Positions 42,324-54,696 of a stretch of 64,000 bases of DNA are shown piece after piece (within the stretch, counting starts at the first letter, position 1; each line of letters opens with the position of its first letter). Source of the stretch: Symbiotaphrina buchneri (Eukaryota; Ascomycota; Symbiotaphrinales; Symbiotaphrinaceae). The notes under the pieces were generated by a model, which was not told where the DNA came from, made no database searches, and worked only from the letters and a program-made list of their open reading frames with translations. Location of the stretch: positions 62,001-126,000 of the forward strand of contig BCIG01000023.1 in assembly GCA_001599915.1 (NCBI GenBank), written 5' to 3'. The translations under genes were made by a program, and so were the position numbers.

Positions 42324-45152
42324 AGTGCCTGTCTTCAGGTTATAGTATGGCAAAGATCTATGGAATTGGATGCGAGAAGACGAGACTCCGAAGATGGAAC
42401 TCTGAAATGCACCAAGTATGGATGATTGCAAATGCAGAGGAGTTTGTTTGGGAGCGTTGTGGGGTTCCCCTGAAGTGGATGGGCAATGGGCGGTGAACAT
42501 AAACAAGAGCGAAAGGTGCGCGTCTCGCTACGCCCTGACTAAGCGATCCAATAACACGAGGCCCTGAGGCCCCTCGCCCCGTTTCGTGTCAAAAAGTCAC
42601 GCCTGAACAACACATTGCAGAACCTCCTAATCGCAGCACGCATCAAGCAACCAATCTGATTATGGAGATCAAACGCCGGTATGATAATATCACTCGAAGA
42701 TGACAGCAGATCATGATGGTAATGCAATGAGCCTTCGTCGCCATCTATAAGATCAATTGCCTTTGTTGTTGCACTGTGTCTTCGCCTTCATTCGCATCGC
42801 GAGTACAACCTTCTACACAGCAACGCTCTACTGCATCTCGAGTAAACATCCGATTGACGGCGCAATCACCCTGCCTCTGGGAATGAAGTACAAACCCGGT
42901 TGATTCATTTTTCAACAGCAAGGGCCTGAGCTGGTGTATGACTTCATATACTGAGACTATGGACCGCCTGTTGTGTTGAACTGGTTTCTCTCGTGCCTTT
43001 TGAGCAAGGCCGGATTTGTACCGAAGCTACGGTTGTTTTAATTCTGACGACGAGGCTCTACATGATCGGGCCGAGGCTTATACATACTCCAAGATCCAAT
43101 ACGTGATCGAGTTTCTCCGGGTATACAGCAAACAAGCGACCCCAGAATGATGACCGCCATCCAAGTTTTGAAATGATCTAGGTTCACATGAAAAAGAGAC
43201 GCGTCTCTGTGGGCAGCCGATGCTTTTCGAAAAGCCTTCACCTCACTGTGACTCGCCAGGCTCGTGCCAGAGAGGCTTTCTGTAGTCAAAAATGGCCCTC
43301 AACCGACATATTCTGCAGCCGGTAAATGCATGGTGAAGATAAAGTACCTGAGAGCAACGTACATGCAGCAAGGAAGCAGTGTCCGCTCTCAGAAGATCAA
43401 GGGTGCGAGGCACCTTACCCTGTCTTTACTTCCGGCTTTGGCTTGAGTGCCATGTGGAAAATGTTGCATGTGATTTTGAGAAATATGCAATTTGAGGACA
43501 ACCGATGTGAATCCTCTAATATCACCACCGAACGATTACTGTACTTTTATCAAACTGACACCGGATTCCATCCCCAAGGTACCTCGCAGCGCTCAAAGTC
43601 TGAGGCTGATTGATATTTTTCAGATGGTAAGAGGTAATTTACAACACATTATTTTCTCTGGTGCACTACGTATTCTGGTGCAGTAGCACGTAAACCCCAA
43701 GAGTCGGACATGAGAATGCAGGACGCAAAGCCTCTGATCTTGCAAGGTTATACATTCCAGCAACGCGTCTCATCACCGCAGCACAGCCCAGCCGGCATGT
43801 GCCGTTAGATGTTTCCGGGCGCACGGCGATGGCGCAACGCGAGGGTTCCAGGGCTTACGCTAATCCACTTTAATTACCAGGCCTCCTCTCGATCCCTGGC
43901 TCGTCACACGAGTGGGTAAGCATAAAAGCATAAAACGGTAGTGTCGTACGAGGCTAAAATTCACAGTCAAGATCTCTATGGGTTCAGACCAGAGCAAACC
44001 AGGGGCATCATGAGGAGGACTGTCCTCAGTCCTTAGTAGTATCCGCGTGTGTGTCGTGCCATTCAGCAACGAAATATTCAAGAACGATTCAATAATCATG
44101 GTGACACTGCTACCCCGCTCCGATCCCTGAACTACGAATAACCTACTCGTACGACGGTACGAATAAGTATTCGTCAACGGTGTTAGAAGGGCTGTCTGAG
44201 CACGATCTTCCACTCAAGTGTTAAAACAGCCTCAGTCAACTCAACGCTCGGAGGATTCCTCCCCCACCGATCGGCAAGCCCCCGTCTAAAGCTTCTTGGG
44301 AGGTTGGAGTGCTTTACGATTCGGAATCGCACCGGCACGTCGTTTTGTTAAGACACAAAATCCCTCGCAGGCGAATGACGTACCCTCGGCAAGCCATGCC
44401 CTCTGCAATCAGCCAAGCGCGCACACTAGGGAGCTGGCGGAGAGATCTTTCACACCTCCAAAACATAAGGTAAGGTACGAACTACCGTACCTTACCAAAG
44501 GGAGTGAGCTTAAAATAGGTTTTATTGCTCCGGAGTCCGTACCACCTACCGACAAGATTCTTTTCTCCACTATGCTGCACCAAGCCTGACGACGGATGGG
44601 ACGCCCTGCTGCCCCTGAAACATACCTTATCTCTCGATCTGCCACATCCATGGCGCTCCTAGTCCGCTTTGGAGTGGTTGCATAAATCTGCATTATTATC
44701 AATCCAATAATGATTACTTTCCTTTGCTTCGTGTATCTCCCTCTTGACTATCACGGAACGAGCGTTGACCTCCGGCCTTGGCGAAGCCAAAACACCCTTG
44801 AGGGTCCACACTGAGTCTCCACTTGTGATGATCAGTCCTGGCGGAGCCGCGCAATATACGCGCTAATCGAGTCCCTGGGCTTCACCTCCTTAGCTACTGA
44901 CTTCGTTCCTTTGTCTTGAACTTCCCTATCCAACGTGCATTCTTATTTCCTGATACTCCAGTTGTCCCGGGTCTGGGATCCCATCGACAGCCAGCGCTTT
45001 GGATCATATATCGCTAGACCTAGGGCTCGATCCATTTCCGGCCTCGATACACACAATAATCGAACTGGCTTCGTACGCAAGAGTCTCCCGCTTCGAGGAA
45101 GGCCATCATCAATACGCGGCGCCTCAGGCACGTTGGACTGTTCGGTTGAAAT
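42324..45152. other. Long intergenic region before the MscS gene
   Basis: About 2.8 kb with no supported gene on either strand; the frames present are short and domain-free. A perfect 11-bp inverted repeat with a 6-base loop lies at 44469-44496. The last few hundred bases are probably leader of the MscS channel gene. Confidence 0.55.
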
Positions 45153-48056
45153 ATGTCGAGCCCAGTGGATGAGAAGGCAGACTATCCCCGCGTGGGAGAC
45201 CAGGGCCGACAAGCAACGGTCAACAATGAGACCACGAGAAGATCCTCAGACGAGGAGGGCACATATGTGGGCGATGGCTCTGCAAATGACCTGAGCCATC
45301 TGAAGGTGGTAACAAGTATTGGTTCCGAAAACTTCAGTCGGTCACGACCATCGCCATCACAGACCCGCGAGCAGAGCTCCAGATTGGGCGATGATCTGGA
45401 GTTGCTCCGTGCCGAGCAGATTGTATCCCAGTCCAACGCCGAGGCTGAAAGCCAGGGAGGCTTAGCCCCTTCCCGTTCCGTGGCCCGTTCGAGGTCGCGA
45501 AGAGAAGAGCCAGTGGATGAATTCGATGTTGCTACCAACCCTTTACATGAAAAGGCGGCCGTGTATTCACCACCACCGCACCCAACCACCAACTTTGCCA
45601 AATTTTTCAAAAAGGTTCATGAATCGAGCTTCTTGATCCGATACTTCACGTATATCTCGCCGCTAGTGCTTCTATTACTGATTCCACTCCTACTTGGGGC
45701 ACTTGTCTTCAAAAATGCAAATGTTGGAGGCGTGAAGCTGATGTGGTTCAGCATCTGGCTAGAAATCGTCTGGCTCACTATGTGGGCTGGCAGGGTTGTA
45801 GCCAAGGCTCTGCCCTGGCCCATTGGGCTCATAACGAGTCTTTTCACCAACAATAGCAAGAAGTGGAGGGATATGGGGAAACAACTGGAGATTCCTGCAA
45901 CCTTGTTCTTCTGGTGGCTCGCGATCGAGATCTCCTTCCTCCCGACAATGACGAACCATCACATTGACGGTAACGATGGAGTTAAGAATTGGGAGAAGAC
46001 GATGAATAAGGTCCTTGTCTCGATTTTCGTCGGGGTGATTCTGAACTTTGTCGAAAAGATCATCATTCAATTGATCGCCATCAGCTTCCATCTCAGAACC
46101 TATGCTGACAGGATCGAGCTTAATAAGTTCCAAATCGGCAGCCTTACTAAGCTTTACATCTTTTCGAAGGAGAAGATTGCAATGGCGGATTCCGAGTTTG
46201 AGGTGCACCAGCCGTCCGGACCTGGGTCAGGGGCTCGTACGCCCATGGCATACTTCAGCCAAGCGCAAAAGACCGCGCGCGACGCGCTAGCAAAGGCGAC
46301 CGATGTGGCGGGGAAGGTGGCAGGTGACTTCACGGGGAAGAAGGTCACACAAAGCACACATCCGAACCAAGTCGTCCTGATGCTTTTGCACACGACTAAA
46401 GGCAGCCAAGTTCTGGCTCGCCGCTTGTACCGTACTTTTGCCCGAGAGGATACCGAGACAGTACACCAGGAAGACCTAAGGCATGCATTCGACAACGATG
46501 ATGAGGCGAATGCGGCCTTCCAAATGTTCGATAAAGACATGAACGGTGATATCTCGATGGAAGAGTTGGAGGCAGTGTGTGTTGAAATCGGTCGTGAGCG
46601 AAAATCGATTACAGCGTCCTTGAAAGATCTCGACTCTGTGGTCAGCAAGCTGGATGGCGTCTTATTCTTCATCGTCGTCGTCATTGCCCTTCTGGTATTT
46701 ATTTCCTTGATATCAACATCTGCAGCTGGAGTCCTTACGTCTTTGGGCTCATCGGTCCTTGCACTCTCCTGGCTGTTCTCTGCGACGGCGCAGGAATTCC
46801 TCCAATCTGTCATCTTCGTCTTCGTCAAGCATCCGTTCGATGTCGGGGATAGGGTGTCCGTTTATGGTAACACCGGATCTCTGTTGCGCGGGGATGATTA
46901 TTTTGTGAAAGAAATCTCTCTTTTATACACCGAGTTCAAGAAAATGGAAGGACACGTTGTCCAGGCACCGAACAGCTACCTTAACACACTCTTCATCCTA
47001 AATCAAAGGAGGTCGGGTGCACTGGCTGAAGCCGTTCCTGTCACCTTCAAATTTGGGACTACACTCGATCAGATTGACCAACTACGGCAGCGCTTGCTCG
47101 CCTTCGTCACGGAGGAGAAACGAGAATATCAATCCAACATACTTACTGAATTGCGTGATGTGGTAGAGGCTCATGCTATCTCACTCAACATCGTGTTTTT
47201 CTACAAATCGAATTGGCAGAATGAGCTGCTGCGTCTTCAAAGGCGTAACAAGTTCATTTGTGCACTGATGGTATCCATGCAGGAGGTCGGCATCGAAGGT
47301 CCTCGCATGCGCTATCCTGGTCAGAAAGAGAGCTTTCCCGTCTATCTCCAGAATGTTGTTCCAAGCAATGGTATCCCAACCACAGCGGAACCTGCTCCTG
47401 GCCCTGGGCCTGATGCAACTCAACCGCAAGATGCGGCATTCGTGCCTGCCAGCGGCCAAGAGCCGGGACTTCGCGTCATGCCATCAATCCGCAGAACCAG
47501 CCCGAGCCCATCCCGGCCTCGCGGTGAATCATTGTCACAGATGAGCAAGCGTGTTGACTTCTCTCTTGGCATACAGGACATCGCTTCTAGTGACGTGATG
47601 GCAGATGTTTACCAAGACAGCCGTCCGCGTGTCCCGGAGATGCTTCGCTCCTCTGAGCATCATTCGCAGACCCGCACCCGTGCGGCCCGCGACCGTATCC
47701 TGGAAGAAGATGATGAGGGAATTGGTCGCACCAGTTCTGTGGACAGCGCAGGTCGCCAGTCTATGGATTCCCACAGGATAAGGTCCAGCATGTCTACGCA
47801 TCGCAACCGCTTTTTCCCGAGGAGCAAGACCCGTGAAGATCATGATATAATGGAACAAGGGATGGCGAGCCGACCAGAAGGTAGTTCAGCATCCAACAGG
47901 ATGGACCCCAGGAGTGGTTCCGTGAGTACATCCGCTGTTCGGCTCGAAAGCCCTGCGAGTGATCGCTTCCCTCACGCGACCGGTGGCTTGCCTCCTCAGC
48001 CTACGCCTTCGCGCAGCCAGACTTTTGACGTGGAAATGTCGAATATCCGGCATTAA
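45153..48056 (+). CDS. EF-hand MscS-type mechanosensitive channel (Msy1/Msy2-like)
   Basis: A single 967-residue exon. The polar N-terminus is followed by about four TM segments ([76 protein letters not shown]). An EF-hand loop ([13 protein letters not shown], near residue 460) precedes the MscS pore and beta domain ([20 protein letters not shown], then [17 protein letters not shown]). The C-terminal 280 residues are disordered. Fission-yeast Msy1 and Msy2 sit in ER or plasma membrane and adjust calcium after hypo-osmotic shock; the same role is inferred. Both EF-hand acidic positions and the HPFDVGD motif are intact. Confidence 0.93.
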   Translation: MSSPVDEKADYPRVGDQGRQATVNNETTRRSSDEEGTYVGDGSANDLSHLKVVTSIGSENFSRSRPSPSQTREQSSRLGDDLELLRAEQIVSQSNAEAESQGGLAPSRSVARSRSRREEPVDEFDVATNPLHEKAAVYSPPPHPTTNFAKFFKKVHESSFLIRYFTYISPLVLLLLIPLLLGALVFKNANVGGVKLMWFSIWLEIVWLTMWAGRVVAKALPWPIGLITSLFTNNSKKWRDMGKQLEIPATLFFWWLAIEISFLPTMTNHHIDGNDGVKNWEKTMNKVLVSIFVGVILNFVEKIIIQLIAISFHLRTYADRIELNKFQIGSLTKLYIFSKEKIAMADSEFEVHQPSGPGSGARTPMAYFSQAQKTARDALAKATDVAGKVAGDFTGKKVTQSTHPNQVVLMLLHTTKGSQVLARRLYRTFAREDTETVHQEDLRHAFDNDDEANAAFQMFDKDMNGDISMEELEAVCVEIGRERKSITASLKDLDSVVSKLDGVLFFIVVVIALLVFISLISTSAAGVLTSLGSSVLALSWLFSATAQEFLQSVIFVFVKHPFDVGDRVSVYGNTGSLLRGDDYFVKEISLLYTEFKKMEGHVVQAPNSYLNTLFILNQRRSGALAEAVPVTFKFGTTLDQIDQLRQRLLAFVTEEKREYQSNILTELRDVVEAHAISLNIVFFYKSNWQNELLRLQRRNKFICALMVSMQEVGIEGPRMRYPGQKESFPVYLQNVVPSNGIPTTAEPAPGPGPDATQPQDAAFVPASGQEPGLRVMPSIRRTSPSPSRPRGESLSQMSKRVDFSLGIQDIASSDVMADVYQDSRPRVPEMLRSSEHHSQTRTRAARDRILEEDDEGIGRTSSVDSAGRQSMDSHRIRSSMSTHRNRFFPRSKTREDHDIMEQGMASRPEGSSASNRMDPRSGSVSTSAVRLESPASDRFPHATGGLPPQPTPSRSQTFDVEMSNIRH

Positions 48057-48437
48057 TCATTTTCATATATAATCGCTGGATACCAGGAGAGGCGCAAATT
48101 CCTTGTTATAGAGGCGCTCACGGTGCGCAAAACTTATAGAAGCTTGAGCCTGCTGGTCAGTCGCTTGCAATTCCAGTGGCATTCTACAGGTGCTAGAGTG
48201 CTTGTCATTTCCGTGGAGATCCCACCACGGTTCTGGCTTGTATATTTTCCATATATCTGATCGTCGGAGATACAATCTACTACCATTGGTACCGCGGGAT
48301 TGGTGGAAGTAATCAAGTACTGTCAGAGTGTATATATCACAGATACGTTTTCGAGCTCATTGAAATATGAATCCTGTGAAACTATTCATCCCTAGGTCTA
48401 CACGTACGAGATGTAATTGCATGATAACGCCACGACC

Positions 48438-49436
48438 CTATTTGTTATGGATCAATAATGTACGGAGGCCATCCCAGTGGTCCGAATCGACATATCTAAA
48501 GCACACTGTCAGCAGCCTGCTTGGCTAAGGTAGGGGTAGATAGGAATTGACAACATACATATATCTCATGCTGCTCCGCAGACTTTGCTGAATGACGTCA
48601 GGATACCACCGGAAGAGATACATGACAAAAGCCCAGCTGAAGGACGCAAAGACCGGCCATGCGTGCTTCGAGACGGTTGTCCGATATTCTTCTGGAACGA
48701 GCGGTACCCGCTTTGACGATCCATGAGGAGGTGTGACGGTCAATTTGGCCAAGCCCAGAACCACACGGGCGAAGACGTAGATGACGATCTGCCTCAGACA
48801 TTAGGACCTGCTTGACAAAGTGTCTTCTCTGTGCCCTCTCTAGAGGTCCAGCATGGGGTCAAGCCCATCAGCGTACCTGTTTGTTGACACTACTCTGGTT
48901 CCCACGGCCGAAGACTACGTAGCCTCCGACAAGCCCTGCGAAGAAGTTGTCGTACCGGTGCTCCTTGCCTCTAGCATGCTTGAGGCCCAGCATGCAGAAC
49001 TTGTAGACGGTCGCGAAGTAGGCCAGGTTTCGGGCGTGTGTCCGGGTGGCTTTGTACACCAAGCGTAGTTTCTCGCGGAACCTGAGCGCATCGGTCAGTT
49101 GAGTCTTGAGCTGGTGGGATTCGAGCGCAGACGTACGTTCCAGAGCGGAATAGGAAGACCATCCTACACAGAAGTACCATTCATTAGCACGCTTCCGCCA
49201 ACACATTACATCCTGCCCGATCTCTTCGACACAGAGAGAGCGCTTACACCAGCGCATGCGGAAAGCGAACTTTGGCGCCGTAGACAGCGCCATTGCGTGC
49301 GGCCTTGACGATCCTCAGTAAATCGGTGTACTTGGGATCAAGTATAACCCTATCGATCGCCTCCTGGTCACAGTGTCAGTGGCTGGGTCTGTTTCACGTT
49401 ACGGTGCATTCTGGTTCGCACCTTCACCGAGTCCAT
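48438..49436 (-). CDS. Peroxisomal membrane protein 4 (PXMP4/PMP24 family)
   Basis: Six exons, 49422-49436, 49248-49363, 49137-49163, 48877-49081, 48559-48788 and 48438-48495, join to 216 residues. Exon 1 encodes MDSVK. Recognisable blocks are RIVKAARNGAVYGAKVRFPH, MVFLFRSGTFREKLR, DNFFAGLVGGYVVFGRGNQS and the C-terminal YVDSDHWDGLRTLLIHNK. The family belongs to the Tim17/Tim22/PMP24 superfamily of small multi-span membrane proteins; this branch sits in peroxisomes, exact role unknown. One exon is only 27 bases. Confidence 0.88.
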
Positions 49437-50046
49437 GGCGAGGCCAAAGCTGGACCTCGGCAATGCCGCGATCGAGCTGGCGAGATGGAGGGAAATGGTA
49501 TGGCGAAGTTGTCGTCGCTGGACACTATCTCATTTGTGATTCGACGGATCTGTTATCCCTAGATGCCAGCCGGGTGAGCCCACAGGTGGAATTTGTCTTG
49601 AGTGTGAGGTTGAAATGATGAATACAGCAGGCTGGTTGTGGAGAAGCAAGCGTACAGGTGCAAGCTTCCCCCACAATTCAGATGACGCGCTAGAATCGCT
49701 TGTGGCTTTCAAGTTTCAACATGTGAACGTCCGGACACCCGGCGGCATGAAAATACTCGTTTCTCTTTACTCGTCAAAAATGCCCCAAAACATAATAAGA
49801 TCTTCATGAATCTTGTTTATGTCTGAGAGTGATACTGCGAAGATATCCTTTGGTGATGGTTCATGGACATACTGGCCCCAGATCCGCAAGCAAAGAAGCA
49901 AACAACAGTTTCACCCAGTCCGCTATGCATGAAGAACGATTATGCCACTCTTTGCTTTTACTTTTCTTGGACTTTTCTTGGGATCCCCGGCCCGCGCAGA
50001 TAACTGGGCCAAGGGTCCCTCGGGTACATGTCATTTTATCCAGTTT
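49437..50046. other. Intergenic region
   Basis: About 600 bases between the PXMP4 start and the SPC2 stop. No gene seen. Confidence 0.5.
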
Positions 50047-50819
50047 TCACTTCTTTGATGTCCTGGCCCTCGTACTTCCTCCTTTCTTTGCCGCCGATGA
50101 AGCAGGAGTAACAGGTATTGTTACGTCAGTGACAACCGTCTGGACCCCTTGTCTTGTGCCCTCAGCGTTCCCTGGATCTGCTTGTCCGATCACTGGGACT
50201 TCACTTGCCAGCCATTTCTGGAAAGGCTTCGTGATGAAGTACCCATCAGCCGAGAACCACTTGTTGAATGGCGCTGAGATCTCCAGAGTATGCCAATCTT
50301 CGTGTGATGGAAGCAAATAGTGAACTCGCAGATGGTAGATCGGAATGTGTTTGTCAGTCCGGGATTGAATGATAAGCTAGATAGCCGGTCAGCAAAGGAT
50401 TGCTCCCATATTGTCGGGCCATATGCTCCGATGGTATCCAATTGACCATACCTTAATGCCATTGAGATCTCCTACAAAGATCTTCCCCCTCTCCACTCCC
50501 CAGATCCAATATGTCAAGGCCGAATTGAGCAGGAAATATACGACCACCGCATACAACGTCCAGCCCTTGGTTACCTCGAAGCCATAGTGGTAGTCGTAGT
50601 AGAAGGTAGCTCCCGCTATGGCTACCGCAGTAAAACCAAGTGCAAGACGCACATCGGTAAGGAAATTTGATTGTTTGAACGACAGCGATTTCAGGTAATT
50701 TGGGAGGGCATCATCCGTTGTGTTCTTCAGGTCTAGACAAGTTAGGGAAACTGGGCGACCACTCGCAAGGACAATTGCATACCTGACAGAGAATATACGG
50801 CAATCTTCGGACTTGACAT
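50047..50819 (-). CDS. Signal peptidase complex subunit 2 (SPC2/SPC25)
   Basis: Exons 50783-50819, 50452-50732 and 50047-50376 give 215 residues. MSSPKIAVYSLS leads to DLKNTTDDALPNYLKSLSF. Two TM helices follow (VRLALGFTAVAIAGATFYYD; WTLYAVVVYFLLNSALTYWI) and then the cytosolic domain with VHYLLPSHEDWHTLEISAPF. The C-terminus is Lys-rich (RARTSKK), compatible with ER retrieval. SPC2 links the ER signal peptidase to the Sec61 translocon. It lies divergent from EMC3, another ER membrane biogenesis gene. Confidence 0.92.
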
Positions 50820-51059
50820 TATTTCGAGCTGCCCAGCTAGTGGCTAGTGCACTAGAAGAGGGTGCTGCGACGAATCCGACGATGGAGCTCAGTTTTCTGG
50901 CGCTGAAATGGAGAATTGCTTACCTGCTCTAAAAGGTGTCTCGACACGCGAACTGCCAAGCCAAGAAGGTTGAAGCAAGCTTGCATCGACCTCACCTCTG
51001 GTTTCACAACCATCCATGCTCGTCTGCTAGGGGATAACAGGCGTAACATTGTTTCCAAT
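50820..51059. promoter_or_regulatory. Shared bidirectional promoter of SPC2 and EMC3
   Basis: Only 240 bases separate the two start codons of these divergent ER genes. No TATA box is clear. Sites for the unfolded-protein regulator Hac1 were not recognised by eye. Confidence 0.6.
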
Positions 51060-52150
51060 ATGGCTGAAATAATCCCTCAAACGATCCATCGGGATCCAGC
51101 GTTATTGTGAGTCGCTCCTACTGGTTCGACCGCACTGAATATTGACCCAATTGCAGTTACTGGATCCTGTTTCCGATCACTGTGGTCATGGTACGCATCT
51201 GTCGGATATTCATGACATCTTGTTTCCTAATATGATCTCCCCTAGATCTTGACGGGCGTGCTCCGCCACTATGCTACCATCCTGATGCAATCGGCGCCAA
51301 AGAAACAAGACCTGCGCTCCCTGCGCGAACAGTACGCTCTTCCTGCACCCCCCCTTCCACCCCTCCCTGCCATGTGCTAACGGGCTCTCAGGCGGTCCCT
51401 CCTGCGAGGCATCAACTTCCGCAACAACGCCTTCGTGCTCTCGCCGAGCTCGTTCCAAGCTCGCAAGAGCTACCTCGTGTCCGCCTTTAAGTCGGGCGCC
51501 TTCCTCAAGGACCCGGAGAACAAGGGCAAGCCTCCCGCGAATCCGATGACGGACCCCGCCGGCATGGAGGCGATGATGGGCATGATGAAGGGCAATATGG
51601 CCATGATTGTGCCGCAGACCTTGATCATGGGTTGGATCAACGCCTTCTTTTCCGGCTTTGTCATCAGTACGTCTACTGCCCGCCATGGCCGCGCTAGGCA
51701 CACGGCTCAGCGAGCGCACGCTGACTCGCTATCATAGTGAAATTGCCCTTTCCCTTGACGATACGGTTCAAATCGATGCTCCAGTCCGGCGTCATGACCC
51801 GAGACCTGGACGTGAGATGGGTGTCGAGCTTGTCCTGGTACTTCCTCAACTTGTTCGGCTTACAACCTGTCTTTACCTTTCTTCTCGGTAGCGATAATGG
51901 TAAGGACTTCCCCCCGTTAACGGCAAGACTATGGGATAAGCTGGTTTTGATCTGCTGACACTGTTGTATAGCCGCGAACCAGATGAACCAGCAGATGGCA
52001 CAAATGAATCCCGGTGCCGGGGCTGGTATGTTCGGGCCCGGGCAGGATCCCGATAAGATGTTCCAGAATGAGGCGGAGAATCTTGAGGTTACGGAACATA
52101 GGTGTATCTTGGAAGGCATCGAAGAGCGGATTCTGCAAGCTACTGCTTAG
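51060..52150 (+). CDS. ER membrane protein complex subunit 3 (EMC3)
   Basis: Six exons, 51060-51106, 51157-51190, 51248-51333, 51392-51666, 51738-51899 and 51972-52150, join to 260 residues. Landmarks are [20 protein letters not shown], the Met-rich [19 protein letters not shown], the second TM region [20 protein letters not shown] and [19 protein letters not shown]3 is the Oxa1-superfamily insertase core of the EMC, which inserts tail-anchored and multipass proteins at the ER. The Met-rich cytosolic loop that captures substrate is present. The tail [14 protein letters not shown] matches the family. Confidence 0.93.
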
Positions 52151-52535
52151 ATGATAGATGGTTCCTACGAGTCTAGTATCAAAAAGCACTCGAGTCCGAG
52201 AGCCTCTTGAGTCTGCCTCCACCCGGTGTGACGGTCTCTACTTGAATTCACGCGAGGATACAGCATGCAGTGTGGTTGACGATTCAGATTCCTCTATCTA
52301 ATTAACCTACGTACAGCGAGGTCTGAGCCCAAGTGAGCTGCAGGCATACATGCGAACTTCGGGAAGAGCTAAATTCCTGCCAGTTAACCATCGCCATTCC
52401 GTTACACATTACGCCTCGAATGCCGCATAAAGCTGGACAAACACCGTGCAGCCAGCAAAGCAAATAGCCCATCAAGCAATGCCGTTTTCCACCACTGATT
52501 CAACCAGAAGCAAATTTGTTCCCTAGGGATCCATT
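52151..52535. other. Convergent intergenic region
   Basis: 3' ends of EMC3 and the GPI protein gene. Nothing else seen. Confidence 0.5.
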
Positions 52536-53255
52536 CTAGCTGAAGTAGACCAAGGCAGCCACCACGCCGAAGACGAGAGTGAGCGAGCTTGACAAGCCAG
52601 CGGCAGAGTTGACTGATGAGACCGTAGTGGAAGAGCTGGAAGAACCAGTCGCGGAGGCGGTCACCCCGGTGACGACGGTGGTGGTACCACGGGTCAGTGT
52701 GGCGGACGAGATTGTGCTGTTGCTGCCTGTGCCTGCACTGCCGCTTGCTCCGGTCGAAAGAGCCCCAACAGTGGTGGTAGAGTTGGCGGCGGTGGTTGTG
52801 GCCGAAGAAGAGGCAGAGCTGCCGCCGACAAGTGTAATCAGACCCGAGTAGTTGATGGTAGAGCCTTGAGAGATCTCAAGCGCGTAGTCTGATGCACTGG
52901 GCAAGCTGGTGTCAGGGGTCCAGATGTAGGAGCCTCCAGTTGCAGATGCTGCAGGGAGCGGTTAGCGGAGGGACTAGGTGACCGAGGTAAGGATCAACAT
53001 ACTTGTAAGGACACCGATGGTGCTGAGGGCGCTTGGGTTACCCTCCCTCAGCGTGATTGTGACAGGCTTCCATTGTCAGTAAAAGTGCTGCAGAACAGAA
53101 GCCTACAGAAGACTTACAGAGCCGCCATCGCCAGAGTAGGTGACATTGGTAGGCTGACCAGCAGTGACCGATGTGAAGGTGAAGGTGAACTGCAACTGGG
53201 CGGCAGCCAGGCTGACCAGAGCAGAAAGACTGACGAGCGTCTTGAAGAATTGCAT
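52536..53255 (-). CDS. Kre9/Knh1-like Ser/Thr-rich GPI-anchored wall protein
   Basis: Exons 53118-53255, 53003-53066 and 52536-52948 give 204 residues. A signal peptide (MQFFKTLVSLSALVSLAAAQ) precedes a Kre9/Knh1-type beta domain with VTAGQPTNVTYSGDGG, VTITLREGN and a final ALEISQGSTINYSGLITL. The rest is about 80 residues of Ser, Thr and Ala followed by a hydrophobic C-terminus without charged residues (LSSSLTLVFGVVAALVYFS), a GPI-attachment signal. Extracellular attachment to membrane or beta-glucan wall is inferred. Highly O-glycosylated. Other fungal members affect wall structure or conidial adhesion. Confidence 0.88.
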
Positions 53256-54696
53256 GGTGTCTGTTGTCTGTGTTTTTGGTTGTTATGCGTTCCGAATATG
53301 TCTTGATTGAGGTCGTGGAGCTTGTCGAGATCGTTGGAGTCGGTTTCTTCGTCGAGTATCCTGCGTCGTCCTGCAGAGAGAGAAAGTATGTGTAAGCGTG
53401 TGTAAAGAGGAAGGCAAGCACCCGCGTCAGAAAGGTGGTTATGTCCCACTCTCCGGGGTTCAAGTGAATATGTTGAGGCGGAAGGAAGGCACGGCCAGGC
53501 ACGCAAGGTGTTGTTGATACTCACAGTAAATTAGATGTACCAAAGGAGTGGACCGGTATGTTACCTGCAAGAGTGCAAAGATAAAAGAAACGAGAAGAAA
53601 GACGACAACGTGCGGTGCAGTTGTGTTTTGTACGAATAATAGAATGTATTGAGAATGGAGAATGAAGGGGGGAAAGAGGCGCTGGGATGATGGTGGTTGG
53701 GCTCAGATTTAAGGGTCTCGACAACAGCTGCCCATTCGCTCAGACCAAACGCGCCGTGTGATGATCTGTAACACCGAGCAACCAGGCCAAAGCGGCAACC
53801 CCCGCAAAAGAAGGTCGTTGGTGGGCTTGGGCCAGTCTAAGGCTCTAAGCAACGGCGCGCACGCCATCAGCGGGCTGTGCCTTGAACCAACCAGCCACTC
53901 CATGCCAATAATAACCTGACCCCCATTCCCCGTTCTGCCACCTTGTCTTGCTAAGTTAAAACCCATCATCACAGTGGGAGGGAAGCACTGTCATACACGA
54001 AAATTTGCCGTGCCTGTCCTGGTCCGCATTCTACGCCGGCGTTTGGACTCTTTCAACCTGCTACGGGTGGCGTCTGCCAGTACGAGTGCCTGGTTTGGTG
54101 GTAAGAATGCACTTAATCCGCTCCAGACTCCAGAGCTTTCAGCTATGCATAGCTCCCAAGTGAAATTAAGAGCTTTCAGCCTTCGGGCACGTCCATTTGC
54201 CCTGCCTCAATCAAACCACTGAAGGCCGGAAATTTTCCAGGCGTCACTCTCGGTCCAGCCAGTCTCGTCACCAGTAATTACGGAGTAGACGCGTCACTGC
54301 AGCATGAGCGGATCTTGTTCAGGTCGAGCATTACGCGGCTAATCGAGGCCAACCCAACAGGAGCTGATCACGGGCTGATTGTTAGCCTGAGAAATTGTAG
54401 AAATCTGCTGAGGCCGAAAAGTGAAGATAATCGCAATTACTGTTGCTCTTTGCATCATTATTTAGCCCCTTCCTAACCGACGTGGGTACCCGTTGTGTCG
54501 TGGCTTCGTGATTAATGTGGATTCGGGATTATCGTCAGGCACTGTATGTACTACAGCCTGCGCGTCGAGGCATCCTCGACACATAGTGCTCTTCTGGGAC
54601 TAGCGGTAGCGCATGTTCGGCTTCAAAGGCGCTGGCTAAAGATGATTTGCATGGTGATGCATAAGGTAGGTGCACGAAAAGAAACATCGGCAGATA
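53256..54696. other. Intergenic region
   Basis: 1.4 kb between the divergent GPI protein and SET-MYND genes. No coding feature. Confidence 0.55.

Noticed and set aside
44469-44496. Perfect 11-bp inverted repeat with 6-base loop
   Set aside because: Isolated, without a gene or terminator context; such hairpins arise often by chance in several kilobases.
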